Below, piece after piece: positions 35,268-44,691 of a stretch of 64,000 nt of DNA (its first letter is position 1; every line of letters starts with the position of its first letter). The stretch is from Bog-473 sp963850095. Its GTDB lineage: Bacteria > Actinomycetota > Acidimicrobiia > Acidimicrobiales > RAAP-2. The DNA lies in NCBI GenBank assembly GCA_963850095.1, contig CAWKJX010000005.1, positions 124,001 to 188,000 of the forward strand, given 5' to 3'. A model generated the notes under the pieces. It saw only the letters and a program-made list of their open reading frames with translations, was not told the DNA's origin and made no database searches. The position numbers and the translations under genes are program-made.

Positions 35268-35913
35268 TCAGCGCCGGAAATCCGTCCGTTCCACCGTCGT
35301 GCCCCGGCCGACGAGCACCGTCGCGACCAGCTGCGGCGGGAACAGGCCATGCGCCACCACGCCCGGGGTGGCCGACAGGCGCGCGGCCAGCACGGCGGGG
35401 TCGCCGACCTCGCCCTCGAAGTCGGCGATCACGCCGCCGTCGGGGCTGGGCGGCACGTCGCGCAGCGACGCCACTGCGAGATGGCGCAGCGTGGCCGCGA
35501 GGCCGAAGGACAGGAGCTCGAGCGGAATCGGCGGGTGCAGGTGCGCCACCGGTTTGGAGGAGTCGGCGATCACGACGAAGCGATCGGCCGCGGCGGCCAC
35601 GATCTTCTCCCTCGTGTGGGCCGCCCCACCCCCCTTGACGAGCCAACCGTCCGGGGCGACCTGGTCGGCACCGTCGATGGTCATGTCCAAGCGGTCGATG
35701 TGGTCGAACGCCTCGACGGTCAGGCCCAACCGGCGCGCCTGCCTCCTCGGTGCGAGGGGAGGTGGCCACACAGCGCAGGTGCAACGATCGCGCCGCCAGG
35801 GCAGGGAGAAGGAAGGCCACGGTCGAGCCGGTGCCCAGGCCGACGATCATGCCGTCCTCGACCAGCTGCGCCGCTGCTTCGGCGGCGAGCTGCTTCTCGG
35901 CATCGATGCTCAT
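35268..35913 (-). CDS. rpiA: Ribose-5-phosphate isomerase A (one frameshift)
   Basis: Interconverts ribose-5- and ribulose-5-phosphate. Corrected length is about 214 residues. The N-terminal part (DGMIVGLGTGSTVAFLLPAL, then CVATSPRTEEA) and the C-terminal part (RRLGLTVEAFD, MTIDGADQVAPDGWLVKGGG, REKIVAAAADRFVVIADSSK) are in different frames; one extra G near 35745 explains it. GLGTGSTV binds the phosphate and the GADQ/KGGG blocks hold the catalytic residues. It is transcribed against the flanking pentose-phosphate genes, with its stop close to that of pgl. Confidence 0.87.
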
Positions 35914-35964
35914 GGCGTGGCCGGGGCCGGCCGTGGGTGAGACACGGATGGGAGGTTAGAGCAC

Positions 35965-36873
35965 ATGCCGCTCGGCTACTCGAAGCCCTTGTACCTGCTG
36001 GCGTTCGACCACCGCGGGTCGTTCGAGCGCGACCTCTTCGGGGCCACGGAGCCCGTTTCCGACGAGGTGCGCTCCGGCATCATCGCGGCCAAGGAGATCA
36101 TTTACGACGGCTTCATCGAGGCGGTGCGGCGGGGCGTGCCGAACGAGGCCGCCGGCGTCCTGACCGACGAGGAGTACGGCGCCGGGGTGGCCCGGCGGGC
36201 GCGGGCCGACGGCCACCTCCTGGCCATGCCGGTGGAGAAGTCGGGCCAGGCCGAGTTCGAATTCCAGTACGGCGAGGATTTCGGCGCCCACATAGAGGCC
36301 TTCGACCCGACATTCACAAAGGTCCTGGTGCGCTACAACCCCGGCGGCGACGCGGTGCTCAATGCGCGCCAGACCGAGCGCCTGGCTCGCCTGACCGGCT
36401 GGCTGCACGAACGGGGGCGGCTCTTCCTCTTCGAACTGCTGGTGCCGGCGACGCCGGAGCAATTGCAGTCGGTCGGTGGGGACCAGCGGCGCTACGACGT
36501 AGAGGTCCGCCCCGGGCTGGTGGTCCGGGCGATCGAGGCGCTCCAGGCCGGCGGGGTAGAGCCGGACATCTGGAAGATCGAGGGACTCGACCGGGCCGAT
36601 GCCTGCGTCAAAGTGGTGGCCGCCGCCCGGGCCGGCGGGCGCGACGGGGTAGTGTGCATCGTCCTCGGTCGAGGCGCCGACGAGGCTCAGGTCATCGAGT
36701 GGCTCCGCGTGGCTGCTCCCGTGCCGGGGTTCGACGGCTTCGCGGTGGGCCGGACGATCTGGGAGGAAGCCCTGCGCTCCTTCATCGCGGGCACCATGGA
36801 GCGGGGCGCCACCGTCGAGCAGATCGCCCAGCGCTACATCGAGACCTTCAACGGCTTCACCGGACGTTCCTGA
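35965..36873 (+). CDS. DUF2090 (IolC C-terminal-like) aldolase
   Basis: A 302-residue TIM-barrel protein starting SKPLYLLAFDHRGSFERDLF, the hallmark of the DUF2090 domain found at the C-terminus of the myo-inositol enzyme IolC. Further conserved parts are LAMPVEKSGQAEFEFQYG, FTKVLVRYNPGGDA, FLFELLVPATPEQL and GFAVGRTIWEEALR. Stand-alone members are presumed class I-type aldolases acting on a keto-sugar phosphate. No inositol catabolic gene is seen here, so the substrate may belong to the surrounding pentose/hexose phosphate pathway. The next gene follows after 14 bases. Confidence 0.75.
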   Translation: MPLGYSKPLYLLAFDHRGSFERDLFGATEPVSDEVRSGIIAAKEIIYDGFIEAVRRGVPNEAAGVLTDEEYGAGVARRARADGHLLAMPVEKSGQAEFEFQYGEDFGAHIEAFDPTFTKVLVRYNPGGDAVLNARQTERLARLTGWLHERGRLFLFELLVPATPEQLQSVGGDQRRYDVEVRPGLVVRAIEALQAGGVEPDIWKIEGLDRADACVKVVAAARAGGRDGVVCIVLGRGADEAQVIEWLRVAAPVPGFDGFAVGRTIWEEALRSFIAGTMERGATVEQIAQRYIETFNGFTGRS

Positions 36874-36887
36874 GGGCAAGGAGGCCT

Positions 36888-37695
36888 ATGGCAACCCCCA
36901 TCAAACTCTTCCTCTCCGACGTCGACGGCACGCTGGTCACCCCGCACAAGATCCTCACGGACCGGGCCATCGCCGCGGTGCAGCAGCTGAAGAAGGCGGG
37001 CATCATGTTCGCCGTCACGAGCGGTCGGCCGCCCCGGGGCATGTCGATGCTCGTCGAACCGCTGGAGCTCACCACCCCCATCGCCGCGTTCAACGGCGGC
37101 ATCTTCGTCAACCCCGACATGACGGTGATTGAGCAGCGGACCGTGCCCGACGACGTCACGCCTCGCGTGATCGCCGAGTTCCTGGCGCGCAACATCGATG
37201 TCTGGGTCTACCGGGGCGCGGACTGGTACGTGCGTGACCCCAAGGCCCCTCACGTCGACATCGAGGCGGAGACGGTCAGGTTCGAGCCGACGACGATCGC
37301 CGACTTCTCGACGGTGGCGGACGGGGTGGCCAAAATCGTCGGGGTGAGCGACGACCACGATGGCCTGCAGGCTGGCGGTGGATGTCGTGCGCCAGCGGCT
37401 CGGCGACCAGGTGTCGGCGGCGCGGTCGCAGCCGTACTACGCCGACGTGACCCATCCGGACGCCAACAAAGGTGCGGTGGTCAAGTACCTGTCGGCCAAG
37501 TACGGCATCGACGAAAGTGAGATCGCGACGATCGGCGACATGCCCAACGACGTCCTGATGTTCGCCCACTCGGGGTTGAGCATCGCCATGGGGCAGTCCG
37601 GCAGCGAGGTCCACCGGGCCGCCCGGCGCGTCACGACCTCGAACGAAGACGAAGGCTTCGCCAACGCGGTGGAGCGCTACATCCTGCCGGGCTGA
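36888..37695 (+). CDS. HAD-superfamily hydrolase, Cof type (one frameshift)
   Basis: A sugar-phosphate phosphatase-like protein of about 268 residues after correction. Motif I is FLSDVDGTLVTPHKI, motif II FAVTSGRPPRG, and motif III/IV GDMPNDVLMFAHSGLSIAMG. The frame breaks near 37362, after VGVSDDHD, and resumes as ACRLAVDVVRQRLGD; one extra base accounts for the length. GGCAAGGAGG precedes the ATG. A Cof-type HAD beside an aldolase and glucose-6-phosphate dehydrogenase may recycle a side-product phosphate ester. Confidence 0.85.
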
Positions 37696-37713
37696 GAGGG
37701 AGCGAAGAGAACG

Positions 37714-39102
37714 ATGGGCAAGAGTGCGATGACCGACGCCGACGTCCTGGTGATCTTCGGGATCACCGGAGACCTGGCCAAGAAGATGACGTTCCGCGCC
37801 CTCTACCGCCTGGAGCGCCGGAAGCTTCTCAAATGCCCGATTGTCGGAGTGGCGCTCGACGTCTGGTCCCATGACCAACTGTGCGACCACGCTCGCCAGG
37901 CCATTGTGGACAGCGGCGAGAGGTTCGACGAGGAGGTGTTCGCTCGTTTCTGCGGCCGCCTTTCCATGGTGTCGGGCAACTACGCCGACGGCGCCACGTA
38001 CGCGGCCGTGGCCAAGGCGATCGCGGGCAGACAGCAACCGGTCTTCTACCTGGAGATACCCGCCGTCGCTGTTCGGACGGGTCGTCGAGGGCCTGGCCGC
38101 GGAGGGTTTGACCGAGCGGGCCCGGGTCGTGGTGGAGAAGCCCTTCGGCCACGACCTGGCCTCGGCCCGTGCGCTCAACGCGGAGCTGAGCAAGGTGCTC
38201 CAGGAGTGGCAGATCATGCGCATCGACCATTTCTTGGGCAAGGAGCCGGCGATGGACATCCTCTTCCTCCGGTTCACCAACTCCGTGCTCGAGCCGTTGT
38301 GGAACCGGGACCGCATCAGCAGCGTGCAGATCACCATGGCCGAGAACTTCGGCGTGGAGGACCGGGGGAGCTTCTACGACCCGGTGGGCGCCCTGCGCGA
38401 CGTGGTGCAGAACCACTTGATGCAGATCATCGGGCTCGTCGCCTCCGAGCCGCCGGCATCGCCCGACGCGGACGGCCTGCGCGACAAGCGGGTGGACGTC
38501 TTCCGGGCCATGCCCGATGCAGATCCCGCGCACTACGTCCGCGGCCAGTACGACGGTTATCTGTCCGTTCCGGCGTGGCGCCCGATTCGGGTACCGAGAC
38601 CTTCGCCGCCCTCAAGCTCTGGATCGACAACTGGCGTTGGTCCGGCGTGCCCTTCTTCATCCGGGCCGGCAAGGCCATGGCCGAAAAGGTCACCGAGGTG
38701 CGCATCATCTTCAAGCGGCCGCCCCGGGTCGCCTTCGCCGCCAACGTCGCGCCCGACACCAACGAACTGGTGCTGCGGATCGACCCGAAACCCGGCACGG
38801 ACCTGATTGTGCAGGCGAAGAAGCCGGGTGCCCAGACGACGCGCACCGTCGACCTGTCGCTCATCTTCTCCGACGAGCTGGGGGAGGCTCCGGAGCCTTA
38901 CGAACGCCTGCTCGGCGATGCCCTGCGCGGGGACGCCAGCCTCTTCACCCGGGAGGACAGCGTGGAGGAGACGTGGCGGATCGTGCAGCCCCTGCTCGAC
39001 TCGCCGCCGCCGGTCGTGAGCTACGCCCAGGGGTCGTGGGGCCCCCGCGAGAGCGACGAGCTGGTGGCCGGGCACCCGCGCTGGCGCATGCCCTGGCTGT
39101 AG
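37714..39102 (+). CDS. zwf: Glucose-6-phosphate 1-dehydrogenase (two compensating frameshifts)
   Basis: First enzyme of the oxidative pentose phosphate pathway, about 462 residues. The N-terminus DVLVIFGITGDLAKKMTFRA binds NADP. In the middle, 38062-38575, the true protein lies in another frame and contains VVEKPFGHDLASARALN and the active-site MRIDHFLGKEPAMDIL. One extra C (CCC near 38063) and one missing G near 38576 cancel out, so the outer frame stays open but translates to about 170 wrong residues. The C-terminus (FFIRAGKAMAEKVTEVRIIF, PRESDELVAGHPRWRMPWL) is normal. It is the last gene of the cluster. Confidence 0.9.
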   Translation: MGKSAMTDADVLVIFGITGDLAKKMTFRALYRLERRKLLKCPIVGVALDVWSHDQLCDHARQAIVDSGERFDEEVFARFCGRLSMVSGNYADGATYAAVAKAIAGRQQPVFYLEIPAVAVRTGRRGPGRGGFDRAGPGRGGEALRPRPGLGPCAQRGAEQGAPGVADHAHRPFLGQGAGDGHPLPPVHQLRARAVVEPGPHQQRADHHGRELRRGGPGELLRPGGRPARRGAEPLDADHRARRLRAAGIARRGRPARQAGGRLPGHARCRSRALRPRPVRRLSVRSGVAPDSGTETFAALKLWIDNWRWSGVPFFIRAGKAMAEKVTEVRIIFKRPPRVAFAANVAPDTNELVLRIDPKPGTDLIVQAKKPGAQTTRTVDLSLIFSDELGEAPEPYERLLGDALRGDASLFTREDSVEETWRIVQPLLDSPPPVVSYAQGSWGPRESDELVAGHPRWRMPWL

Positions 39103-39103
39103 G

Positions 39104-40811
39104 TCAGAGCGGCCGGCCCCCGACCGACTCCTCCAGGGCCGCCGCCACTTCGGCCTCGAGCAGCCGGTAGGCCCCGCCCCTCTCGGGCTGCCAGAGGACG
39201 GCGTCGGCACAGTTCCAGCGTTCGGCTCGCAGCCCTCGCTTGAGCACCTTGTTGGTGGCGGTGAGCGGCAACGACGCGCTCACGCGCACGAAGCGCGGCG
39301 CCCACTTGGTGCCGAGGTCGCCCTGGGCGTCCAGAAAGGCGGGCAGGGCGGCGGGATCCAACGAATCGACGCCAGGCCGCAGCTGCACGGCCGCCATGAC
39401 CTGGTCACCGACGACCGGGTCGGGCACGGCGTAGACGGCGGCCAACGTGACGTCGGGATGCCGCTGCAGAATGCGCTCGATGGGCGCCGAGGCGAAGTTC
39501 TCGCCGTCGACGCGCAGCCAGTCGTGGTCACGGCCGGCGAAATAGAAGAAGCCGGCCTCGTCGCGGTAGGCCAGGTCGCCCGACCAGTACCAGCCCTCAC
39601 GCAGGCGGGCCCGTTGCGCCTCGTCGTTGCGCCAGTACCCCTCGAAACCCGCCCCGCCAACCTTGGACACGAGCTCGCCGATGGCCTCCTCCGCGTTGAG
39701 CAGCCGGCCCCTGTCGTCGAAGCGGGCCGGCGGGCACTCCTCTCCCGTGGCGGGGTCCAGCACGACGGTGCCCTCCGGCGCCACGCCGAGGGCGCCCGGC
39801 GGCGTGTCGGGCGTGCGCACCACGGTGGCCCCGCCTTCGGTCGACCCGTAGGAGTCGGTCACGGTCACTCCGAAACGCTCGGCGAAGCGAGCAACGTCGT
39901 CCAGCGACCCCTCGTTGCCGAAGGCACGGATGAGCGGGTTGTCGGCATCATCGGGCTGCTCGGGTGTGGCCAGAATGTACGCCAGCGGTTTGCCCACGTA
40001 GTTGAAGTACGTGGCTCCCGCCCGGCGCACGTCGGGCAGGAAGCCCGAGGCGGAGAAGCGGCCGCCGGCGGGCAGGGCGAAGGCGGAGCCGGCCATGAGC
40101 GCCGGACCCCAGCCCGCCATCAGCGCGTTGGAGTGGAAGAGCGGCATGGACAGATAGCAGACGTCCTCGGGCACCAGCGCGTACATCTGGGCCACGATGC
40201 TGCCGATGCGCGCCAACCGTCCCTGCGTGCACAGGCACGCCTTGGGGGCGCCCGACGTGCCCGAAGTGAAGAGGAGATAGCCCAGCGTCTCGGGCGTCAC
40301 GGACGGGTCGGCCACCTCCGCTGCCCCGATGCCGGCGAACGGGTCCAGGCGCGACCGCGGCCTCGACGGTGTCGAGCACGAGCACCCGCGGGTTGTCCGC
40401 CGAAACGGTGCCCAGACTGGCGCCGATGCGCGTCCCCTCGACCAGTGGCAGGTTGGCGGTCTCGGTGACCAGGAACTGGCACTCGGTGTGCGTGAGGTCG
40501 CGCACGAGCTCGTCGCCCCGGTGCGTCGGGTTCGCTCCGACGACCACCGCGCCGACCAGCGCGGCTGCCTCGAGCCAAAAGACGAACTCGGGCACATTGT
40601 CGAGCAGGACGGCGACGTGAAACGGGCCGTCGACCCGCCGGGCCAGGAGCCAGGCCGCCCGCTGGGCCGCCCGGGCCACCACGTCGGCGTGGCTCAGGCG
40701 GAGGTCGCCGGCCACCAGGCCGAGACGGTCATCGGCCGCGCGGGCCAGGACGCCCGCGGCGATGGTCCCGGGCGCCGGGCCTGGTTCCGACTGCGCTTCA
40801 GCTGGAATCAC
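39104..40811 (-). CDS. AMP-dependent acyl-CoA synthetase, FadD17-like (one frameshift)
   Basis: Activates a carboxylic acid as its CoA ester through an acyl-adenylate, about 568 residues. The first part (VVVGANPTHRGDELVRDLTH, FLVTETANLP) is joined by a one-base shift near 40355 to the rest: LLFTSGTSGAPKACLCTQGR is the ATP-binding P-loop, DSYGSTEGGATV the adenine motif, GWYWSGDLAYRDEAGFFYF the hinge-region motif, and NKVLKRGLR the C-terminal lysine. The NPTHRGDEL block and the SGTSGAPKA loop resemble mycobacterial FadD17, a steroid side-chain ligase. The GTG start at 40811 has TTGGAG upstream. A perfect KstR-like site lies 43 bases upstream. Confidence 0.82.
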
Positions 40812-40854
40812 CGCAACTCCAAACGTCTCTGAACTGGGATTAAAGGCCCATTAT

Positions 40855-40868
40855 TGGAACACGTTGCA
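40855..40868. promoter_or_regulatory. KstR-like operator (perfect consensus match)
   Basis: TGGAACACGTTGCA fits TnnAACnnGTTnnA at all fixed positions. It stands between the divergent FadD17-like synthetase (start 40811) and LLM oxidoreductase (start 40950) and could control both. Confidence 0.65.
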
Positions 40869-40949
40869 TTTTAGCCGGTGCCGTGTTACCGTCGCAGGAG
40901 CGCCTGCGGAACGGACCGCGGCCACCCTACGGGAGGACGGGCAGACCCC

Positions 40950-42080
40950 ATGGAATTCGGGATCTTCAACAGCGTGTGCGTGCTGCCGCGCTACGTCGAG
41001 CAACACGGTGCGTCTGCCGAACACGACCGCATCATGGACGAGATCGCCTACGTCGAGGCCGCCGACAAGGCGGGGTTCAAGTACGCCTGGGTCACCGAGC
41101 ACCACTTCCTCACGACGTACTCGCACCTCTCGGCCAACGAGTCCTTTCTGGCCTACGCGGCCGCCCGCACCAACAACATCCATCTCGGTTCGGGCATCTT
41201 CAACATCACGCCTCCGGTGAACCACCCCGCCCGCATTGCCGAACGGGTGGCCATGCTCGACCACCTCTCCGGGGGCCGCTTCGAGTTCGGCACCGGCCGA
41301 GGCTCGTCCACCACCGAGCAGAAGGGCTTCGGGATCGAAGACTCCGAGCTGACCCGTGAGATGGTGGCCGAGACCCTCCCGCAGATCGTGCGCATGTGGA
41401 AGGACGAGGACTACAGCTACGACGGCAAATTCTTCTCCATGCCGGAGCGCAACGTGCTTCCGAAGCCCTACTCCAAGCCGCACCCCCCCATCTGGATGGC
41501 GGCCGGATCACCCTCCACCTTCGATTTGGCGGCCGAGATGGGCGTCGGCGTTCTGTGTTTCGGCTTCTCCACCCCGGATCAGCTCACCCCGCTCGTGAGC
41601 CGCTACAAGGAGAAGATCGCCAACTGCACGAACCCGGTCGGCGGCTTCGTGAACAACAACGTGATGATCACGACCCAGATGGTGTGCATGGAGGACGGCG
41701 CCAAGGCGCGCAAGACCTTCCTCGAGGCTGACTCGAGTTACTTCATGAGCATCCTGTTCCGCTACCTCGACACCTTTCCGCGGCCGGCCGGGATCCCCGA
41801 GTGGCCCGAGATCATCCCACCGATCACGTCGGACCAACTGGACGCGGCCATTGCGGCGGGAGCCACCGCCGTCGGCGATCCGGACGAGGTGAACAAGGTC
41901 GTCGAGGCATTCAGTGCGACGGGAGCCGACCAGCTGTCGTTCGGCATGCTGTCGACTTCCATTTCACGCGAATCGTGCGAGGAGGCCGTGGAGACCTTCG
42001 GCAAGCACGTGCTGAAGAACTTCGACAAGGACCCGGTCCACAACACGACGAAGCAGCGCCTGGCGGCAGGGGGCAACTAG
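40950..42080 (+). CDS. LLM class flavin/F420-dependent oxidoreductase
   Basis: A 376-residue luciferase-like monooxygenase-fold enzyme. MEFGIFNSVCVLPRYVEQ begins the barrel. KYAWVTEHHFLTTYSHLSAN, IARIAERVAMLDHLS-type sequence with GGRFEFGTGRGSSTTEQ, and HPPIWMAAGSPSTFDLAAEM are typical. The ATG has GGGAGG about 15 bases before it. Divergent from a FadD17-like ligase across a KstR-like site, it is a likely member of the steroid regulon. The reaction is unknown; mycobacterial KstR regulons also include an F420-type oxidoreductase. Confidence 0.85.
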   Translation: MEFGIFNSVCVLPRYVEQHGASAEHDRIMDEIAYVEAADKAGFKYAWVTEHHFLTTYSHLSANESFLAYAAARTNNIHLGSGIFNITPPVNHPARIAERVAMLDHLSGGRFEFGTGRGSSTTEQKGFGIEDSELTREMVAETLPQIVRMWKDEDYSYDGKFFSMPERNVLPKPYSKPHPPIWMAAGSPSTFDLAAEMGVGVLCFGFSTPDQLTPLVSRYKEKIANCTNPVGGFVNNNVMITTQMVCMEDGAKARKTFLEADSSYFMSILFRYLDTFPRPAGIPEWPEIIPPITSDQLDAAIAAGATAVGDPDEVNKVVEAFSATGADQLSFGMLSTSISRESCEEAVETFGKHVLKNFDKDPVHNTTKQRLAAGGN

Positions 42081-42192
42081 CACCTGCCGCTGACGGCCGA
42101 GACGCGCGGACCAGCACCAGGCTGGACACCCGACCTCGGCCGCGCCTACGAGCGGACGGGCATTGCCATGACGGGCTGATCATCGACGGTCG

Positions 42193-42744
42193 TCAGAGGC
42201 GGAGGTCGCCGGCATCGAGGCGGCGGTCGATCTCCTCGGCCACCTCGGTGGGGAGGCGTGTGCCCGCGTCGACCCGGTGGCGCTCGTCGACCCCGTGGTC
42301 CTCGAACTGGGCCCACAGATCGTCGACCACGTCGGCGTCGGCCAAGGCGCCCGCGTGCGCCGGCTGGGCCCGCCGGTCCTGCACGCGTTGTTGGACGATG
42401 CCGATCGGGGCGCGCAGCACGGCGTAGTTCAGCGTGACGCGGTGCGGCTCGCACGCGGCGGCGAAGAGGTCGAGCATGAAGGGGTAGAGGATGCCTTCGG
42501 CCACCGTGAAGTAGCCGCCCTGGGCGAAGGCGGAGACGGCTTGGGCCGCCGCGGTGAGCACCACCCGGTTTTGCCGGTGCGCCTCGGCCTTCCACGGCTC
42601 GAGGGCACCACGTCGCAGCTTGGCGAAGAACCAGTCGAGGTCCAGACAGGCCGAAGGCTCGTGCCGGTCGGCCACCAAGGGGGCCACGGTGGTCTTGCCG
42701 CTTCCCGGTGAGCCCGTGAGGAGCAGGAGGGTCCCGGGCACCAT
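42193..42744 (-). CDS. P-loop ATPase/kinase-like protein
   Basis: A 183-residue nucleotide-binding protein. The Walker A motif is LLLTGSPGSGKTT (residues ~7-19) immediately at the N-terminus, followed by CLDLDWFFAKLRRGALEPW, which in AAA_33-type small kinases positions the acceptor. VTLNYAVLRAPIGIVQQRVQ is the Walker-B-following region, and an RR-containing lid helix follows. Such proteins phosphorylate small molecules or nucleosides; the substrate cannot be told. It stands alone, converging with the upstream LLM gene. Confidence 0.72.
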   Translation of the reverse strand: MVPGTLLLLTGSPGSGKTTVAPLVADRHEPSACLDLDWFFAKLRRGALEPWKAEAHRQNRVVLTAAAQAVSAFAQGGYFTVAEGILYPFMLDLFAAACEPHRVTLNYAVLRAPIGIVQQRVQDRRAQPAHAGALADADVVDDLWAQFEDHGVDERHRVDAGTRLPTEVAEEIDRRLDAGDLRL

Positions 42745-42797
42745 GGGTGCATCATCGCGTACGTCCCCGCCCGCGCACGCCGGCGCGTGGTGACCCG

Positions 42798-42914
42798 ATG
42801 GAGACGCCCGAGCCGTTCAGGTATCCTGCGGCCACGTTCGGCACCCGAAACCTCCTCATGGCGACGGAGTCGGTGGAAACGACCCTGTCGGCCCCGGAAC
42901 CGGAAGAGGGCTAG
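42798..42914 (+). CDS. Possible small protein or leader peptide (38 residues)
   Basis: ATG to TAG gives METPEPFRYPAATFGTRNLL, then an acidic tail, ending 2 bases before the GTG of the next gene. The tight spacing and sensible composition hint at translational coupling. There is no recognised family and no strong ribosome site, so it may be chance. Confidence 0.3.
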   Translation: METPEPFRYPAATFGTRNLLMATESVETTLSAPEPEEG

Positions 42915-42916
42915 CG

Positions 42917-43576
42917 GTGGAGGACCGCTGCAGCGGCTTCGTCCACCTCGAGCTGGTCGACGCCACGCCCGACGCGTGCGCGGCGAGGTCTGACGCGCTG
43001 GTCGGGCTCCCGGGGGTAAGTCGGGTGACGTGGTGGCAGAATTGCGCGCTCGGGCGCACGGACCTGCCCATGCGCGTCCGCGACGGCCCGGCGCTCGTGA
43101 TGGTCGAGGCCGGCGACGGGTTCGCTGTTCCCGAGCCCATGCCCGGCACCTCGGAGGCCCACTGCTTCCGTCGTCACCCTCGCCCGAGCCAGGGCGTCCT
43201 CACCGGCGAGCCGACGCTCGGCCTCCTCGTCGTGTGGATCACCCCGAGGGAGCCCGCGCGGGCCTCCAGCCTGCGCGACTGGGGTGACTTCGTTCACATT
43301 CGCCACATCGCGGCAGCCGGCATACCCGGGTTCACGCAGATCTCGGTGTACGAGAACGTCTCGGGTGCCGACCCTCTCTTTCTGCATCTCTACGAGTTCG
43401 ACAACACCGATGCCGAAGCAACGTTCTCGACCATGATCGACCATGTGGCGCCCCGCTTGGGCGGCATCGACAGCGCCGCGTACGCCGAGTGGGCCGACTG
43501 CCGGCCATCGGGAGGACGCATCATGTATTGCAACAGCTTCCGCCGGCTCGGCGAGGTGGTCGCGCCCAAATCCTGA
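42917..43576 (+). CDS. Hypothetical protein, EthD/dimeric alpha-beta-barrel-like
   Basis: A 219-residue cytoplasmic protein with GTG start. It seems to consist of two ferredoxin-like halves. The first has FVHLELVDATPDACAARSDA and VSRVTWWQNCALG. The second has VHIRHIAAAGIPGFTQISVY and FLHLYEFDNTDAEATFSTMI, reminiscent of EthD/Dabb-type small-molecule-binding domains. No catalytic motif is evident. It lies upstream of an alpha/beta hydrolase and may share its transcript. Function unknown. Confidence 0.55.
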   Translation: MEDRCSGFVHLELVDATPDACAARSDALVGLPGVSRVTWWQNCALGRTDLPMRVRDGPALVMVEAGDGFAVPEPMPGTSEAHCFRRHPRPSQGVLTGEPTLGLLVVWITPREPARASSLRDWGDFVHIRHIAAAGIPGFTQISVYENVSGADPLFLHLYEFDNTDAEATFSTMIDHVAPRLGGIDSAAYAEWADCRPSGGRIMYCNSFRRLGEVVAPKS

Positions 43577-43649
43577 CCGTAGAAGGTGGTCAGGGGGCTC
43601 CGCCGCCGCCTTGGGCGTGGATGCGCCCGCCTTGCGAGATGATGTCGCC

Positions 43650-44558
43650 ATGGAAGGCCAAATCCAGCACGTCTCGATCCACGGTCACGACATGGCATAT
43701 CGCTTGGAAGGTAGCGGGCCTGCGCTTCTCCTTCTCCACGGCATCGCCGGGAGCTCTCGGACCTGGCGGGACGTGATACCCCTACTGACCGATCGCTTCA
43801 CCGTCATCGCGCCGGACTTCATCGGTCACGGTCTGTCCGAAAAGCCCGTCGGGGATTACTCACTGGGTGCGTTCGCCAGCGGCATCCGCGATCTTCTCGA
43901 AGTCCTCGACATCGACCGGGCAACCGTCGTCGGTCAGTCGTTTGGCGGTGGGGTGGCCATGCAGCTCGCCTACCAGCATCCTGAGCTCTGCAATCGTCTC
44001 GTGCTGGTGGACAGCGGCGGTCTCGGGCGAGAGGTGAGCTGGATCCTTCGATTCATGACGCTGCCCGGGAGTGAGTACTTGATGCCCCTGATCTTCCCCG
44101 GATTCGTTCGCGACTGGGGCGACAACCTGTTGCGGTCGGTCAACGACCGCGGCATCCGTCTGGGCCGGTTCACCGAAATGTGGAGCGCGTACGCGTCGCT
44201 GGCAGAAGCGGAGAACCGTCAGGCGTTCGCCCGCACCATCAGATCTGTCATCGACCCCGGCGGTCAGACCGTGAGCGCGATGGATCGTCTCTACCTGGCC
44301 TCTTCCATGCCGACGTTGATCATTTGGGGGGACCGGGACGACATCATTCCTGTGAACCATGCGCATGCTGCACATCAAGCCATTCCAGGAAGCCAACTGG
44401 TGATTGTCGAGGGCGTTGGCCACTTTCCTCAGATCGAGGCGCCGGGACAATTCGTTACTGCCCTGGTCGAATTCGTGGACTCAACCGAACCCGCTCGTCT
44501 CGGCGCCGAGGACCGCCAGCGGATGCTCAAGGAGAGATCTGACACGTCGCAGCACTAG
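43650..44558 (+). CDS. Alpha/beta hydrolase
   Basis: A 302-residue hydrolase. The oxyanion-hole motif is LLLLHGIAGSSRTWRD, the nucleophile serine is in VVGQSFGGGVAMQLAYQHPE, and the acid and histidine are in LIIWGDRDDIIPV and VEGVGHFPQIEAP. The sequence resembles C-C bond hydrolases and haloperoxidase-type enzymes, such as those opening meta-cleavage or steroid ring products, but the substrate is uncertain. ATG 43650 starts at the beginning of homology. Its codon choice is a little less GC-biased than the neighbours. Confidence 0.82.
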   Translation: MEGQIQHVSIHGHDMAYRLEGSGPALLLLHGIAGSSRTWRDVIPLLTDRFTVIAPDFIGHGLSEKPVGDYSLGAFASGIRDLLEVLDIDRATVVGQSFGGGVAMQLAYQHPELCNRLVLVDSGGLGREVSWILRFMTLPGSEYLMPLIFPGFVRDWGDNLLRSVNDRGIRLGRFTEMWSAYASLAEAENRQAFARTIRSVIDPGGQTVSAMDRLYLASSMPTLIIWGDRDDIIPVNHAHAAHQAIPGSQLVIVEGVGHFPQIEAPGQFVTALVEFVDSTEPARLGAEDRQRMLKERSDTSQH

Positions 44559-44691
44559 CGCCCAATCCCGTGTGCATGCCCCGCAGACGAGATCAACCGG
44601 TCCGTCGCCGGCTCGCTCGGTACGAAATGGGCACTCTGGCGCCGTGGGGGATACACCACCAGCGGTGGCCCCATCGACCAAGCACTTGGAA

